A stretch of 7,217 bases of DNA from JBHPCZ01 sp042573625 (GTDB lineage: Bacteria; Desulfobacterota; Desulfobacteria; Desulfobacterales; UBA11574). How positions within the stretch are numbered: position 1 is the stretch's first letter; the number at the start of each line of letters is the position of its first letter. The stretch is from positions 1 through 7,217 of the forward strand of contig JBHPCZ010000152.1 of NCBI GenBank assembly GCA_042573625.1, given 5' to 3'. Position numbers and translations under genes: made by a program. The notes beneath the pieces are model-generated. The model saw only the letters and a program-made list of their open reading frames with translations. It did no database searches and had not been told where the DNA came from. Shown here piece by piece: positions 6,435 through 7,217 of this stretch.

Positions 6435-6944
6435 TCATAAAAACCAGTTCCGCATGCCCATTTTCAACAGGGCTTCATTCGCCCTGAACTGGTGGCAACT
6501 CGTCTTGTCCCAGCGCAGGGTGTTCTTGCCTTCCTTTATCCGGTTTTCAACATCCCCTCGCCCATTATACACCTTGACCACTTTACTCGCTACAAGCTTT
6601 GAATTGGCCACGATGAAATAGTACCGGGGAAACAGTTCCCCAAAATGCCACTCGATCTTCACGACCACCCGCCGGGGTCTTTCCCAACTCCCCGCCTGGT
6701 ATTCCAGGTCCACGTACTTTAGCTGCGCCCCGCTTTTCGGTGGACGTTCAACAGGTCTTTGTAGGTGTGGCTTGATCAACTTTGTGAGAAACGCGTTTTC
6801 TCGCAACCGGATGGAATAGGTGATCCGGTTAGCTTCACAATATTCGTAGGTGTCCGGGTCCGCAAATGCCGAATCACCCCGTAGCCAGAACAGCTTGAAC
6901 TTCTTCCTATACCTGATGACGATGGGCTTGATGAGATCGAGAGT
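6435..6944 (-). pseudogene. IS1380-family transposase fragment, both ends missing
   Basis: About 169 codons are open from just after a TGA at 6945-6947 to TGA 6435-6437. The reading contains FWLRGDSAFADPDTYEYCEA, which carries the second catalytic Asp of the DDE triad, and YNGRGDVENRIKEGKNTLRWDKTS, which carries the catalytic Glu (in VENRIKE) (each motif quoted in part). These are the hallmarks of IS1380-type transposases, which usually exceed 400 residues. The N-terminal part with the first Asp is absent, and similarity ends at LLKMG, replaced by a short MRNWFL tail, so the C-terminus is lost too. The in-frame TTG at 6806 is not a genuine start, because family sequence continues upstream of it. 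I found no terminal inverted repeats. This is a dead relic; higher local GC than the surroundings agrees with foreign origin. Confidence 0.85.
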
Positions 6945-6958
6945 TCATGATACTTGCA

Positions 6959-7075
6959 TTATACTTGAATACCGTAAAATTTAACAATACTGATGATATT
7001 CTTTAATTCTTCAATTTCCAGAGTGTCCGAGAAGTGAACCGCGCTGCCGCAGGGTGTTATGAGATCAGGAAGAGG
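6959..7075 (-). pseudogene. Short C-terminal coding remnant, possibly DUF3343-like
   Basis: Between the intron end and the transposase fragment, 38 codons read PLPDLITPCGSAVHF, then a helix-like EIEELKNIISIVKFYGIQV, ending at TAA 6959-6961. There is no start codon; a TGA precedes it at 7076-7078. The P-x-P-x-(L/I)-(S/T)-x-x-C-G-x-A-x-x-F pattern followed by an amphipathic helix recalls DUF3343 (putative Se/S-carrier-like) proteins of about 75-90 residues, of which this would be the second half. An overlapping frame just upstream (YDPDYNFQTEPDLFLIS) could be preceding sequence displaced by a frameshift. The assignment is from pattern memory only and is weak; that it is formerly coding is somewhat more likely. 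Confidence 0.35.
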
Positions 7076-7165
7076 TCAGGTTCTGTCTGAAAATTATAAT
7101 CTGGATCATATCATAAAAGAGCGTTCAAGTTCAAGATATTGTGGTTTGTTAAACACGGTGCGTTT

Positions 7166-7217
7166 TCCGGGTAAAGGCACCGGTTTCCCGGCGCCCTCCC
7201 CACAGATCCGGACGTGC
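7166..7217 (-). mobile_element. 3' end of a group II intron (domain V 3' strand and domain VI)
   Basis: Read on the minus strand, the window opens with GCACGTCCGGATC (7205-7217), which matches the 3' strand of the highly conserved domain V hairpin of bacterial group II introns. A G-rich linker follows, then a perfect 8-bp stem GGCGCCGG / CCGGTGCC with a GAAA loop (7176-7195), and then TTTACCC. This is the expected domain VI, with the A in TTTACCC a candidate branch-point adenosine. The 3' splice site probably lies near 7165-7168. The intron body, domain V 5' strand and any reverse transcriptase lie beyond the window, so whether it is complete cannot be judged. Confidence 0.7.

Noticed and set aside
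6435..6806. A complete 123-residue gene starting at TTG 6806
   Set aside because: IS1380 family sequence continues in frame upstream of this codon to 6944, so this is only part of a truncated transposase.

Overview
The window holds a compact minus-strand sucrose-metabolism operon, a small two-gene regulatory or signalling remnant upstream of it, and a zone of mobile-element debris at the right-hand edge. Every supported gene reads on the minus strand, so transcription runs from position 7217 toward position 1. Moderate GC content, a sucrose-phosphate synthase of the kind carrying a C-terminal HAD domain, a tandem PRC-barrel protein, an IS1380-type transposase fragment and a group II intron end together suggest a Gram-negative environmental bacterium. 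A deltaproteobacterial (Desulfobacterota-like) host is my best guess, but this is inference from gene style and no marker gene is present.

Layout in transcription order. (1) 7166-7217: the last part of a group II intron (3' strand of domain V and all of domain VI), cut by the window edge. (2) 6959-7075: a short coding remnant whose C-terminal pattern resembles DUF3343. (3) 6435-6944: an IS1380-family transposase fragment missing both ends. (4) 5636-6349: an intact protein with two PRC-barrel-like repeats. One base later comes a stand-alone response-regulator receiver gene (5247-5634) broken by two single-base frameshifts. (5) 4794-5246: about 450 bases without a firm gene, holding a doubtful 57-codon ORF and a cluster of short repeats. 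(6) 252-4793: three tightly packed genes, a PfkB-family fructokinase, a sucrose-phosphate synthase with a catalytically complete HAD phosphatase domain, and a GH13_18 sucrose phosphorylase. A nested inverted repeat (146-227) and a probable intrinsic terminator (25-45) follow.

The three operon genes form a closed loop. The synthase makes sucrose-6-phosphate from UDP-glucose and fructose-6-phosphate, and its HAD domain may remove the phosphate. The phosphorylase splits sucrose into glucose-1-phosphate and fructose, and the fructokinase returns fructose to fructose-6-phosphate. No sugar transporter or PTS gene is visible, which fits an internally made and recycled sucrose pool (osmoprotectant or carbon reserve) better than uptake of external sucrose. 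The arrangement is analogous to the sps-spp-fruK-ams clusters of halotolerant methanotrophs, with a phosphorylase in place of amylosucrase and the phosphatase fused to the synthase.

I do not see a convincing undescribed system. The items most worth a second look are the acceptor-site residues of the phosphorylase, the doubly frameshifted receiver gene next to the PRC-barrel gene, the repeat cluster upstream of the sucrose operon, and the stacked mobile-element remnants.
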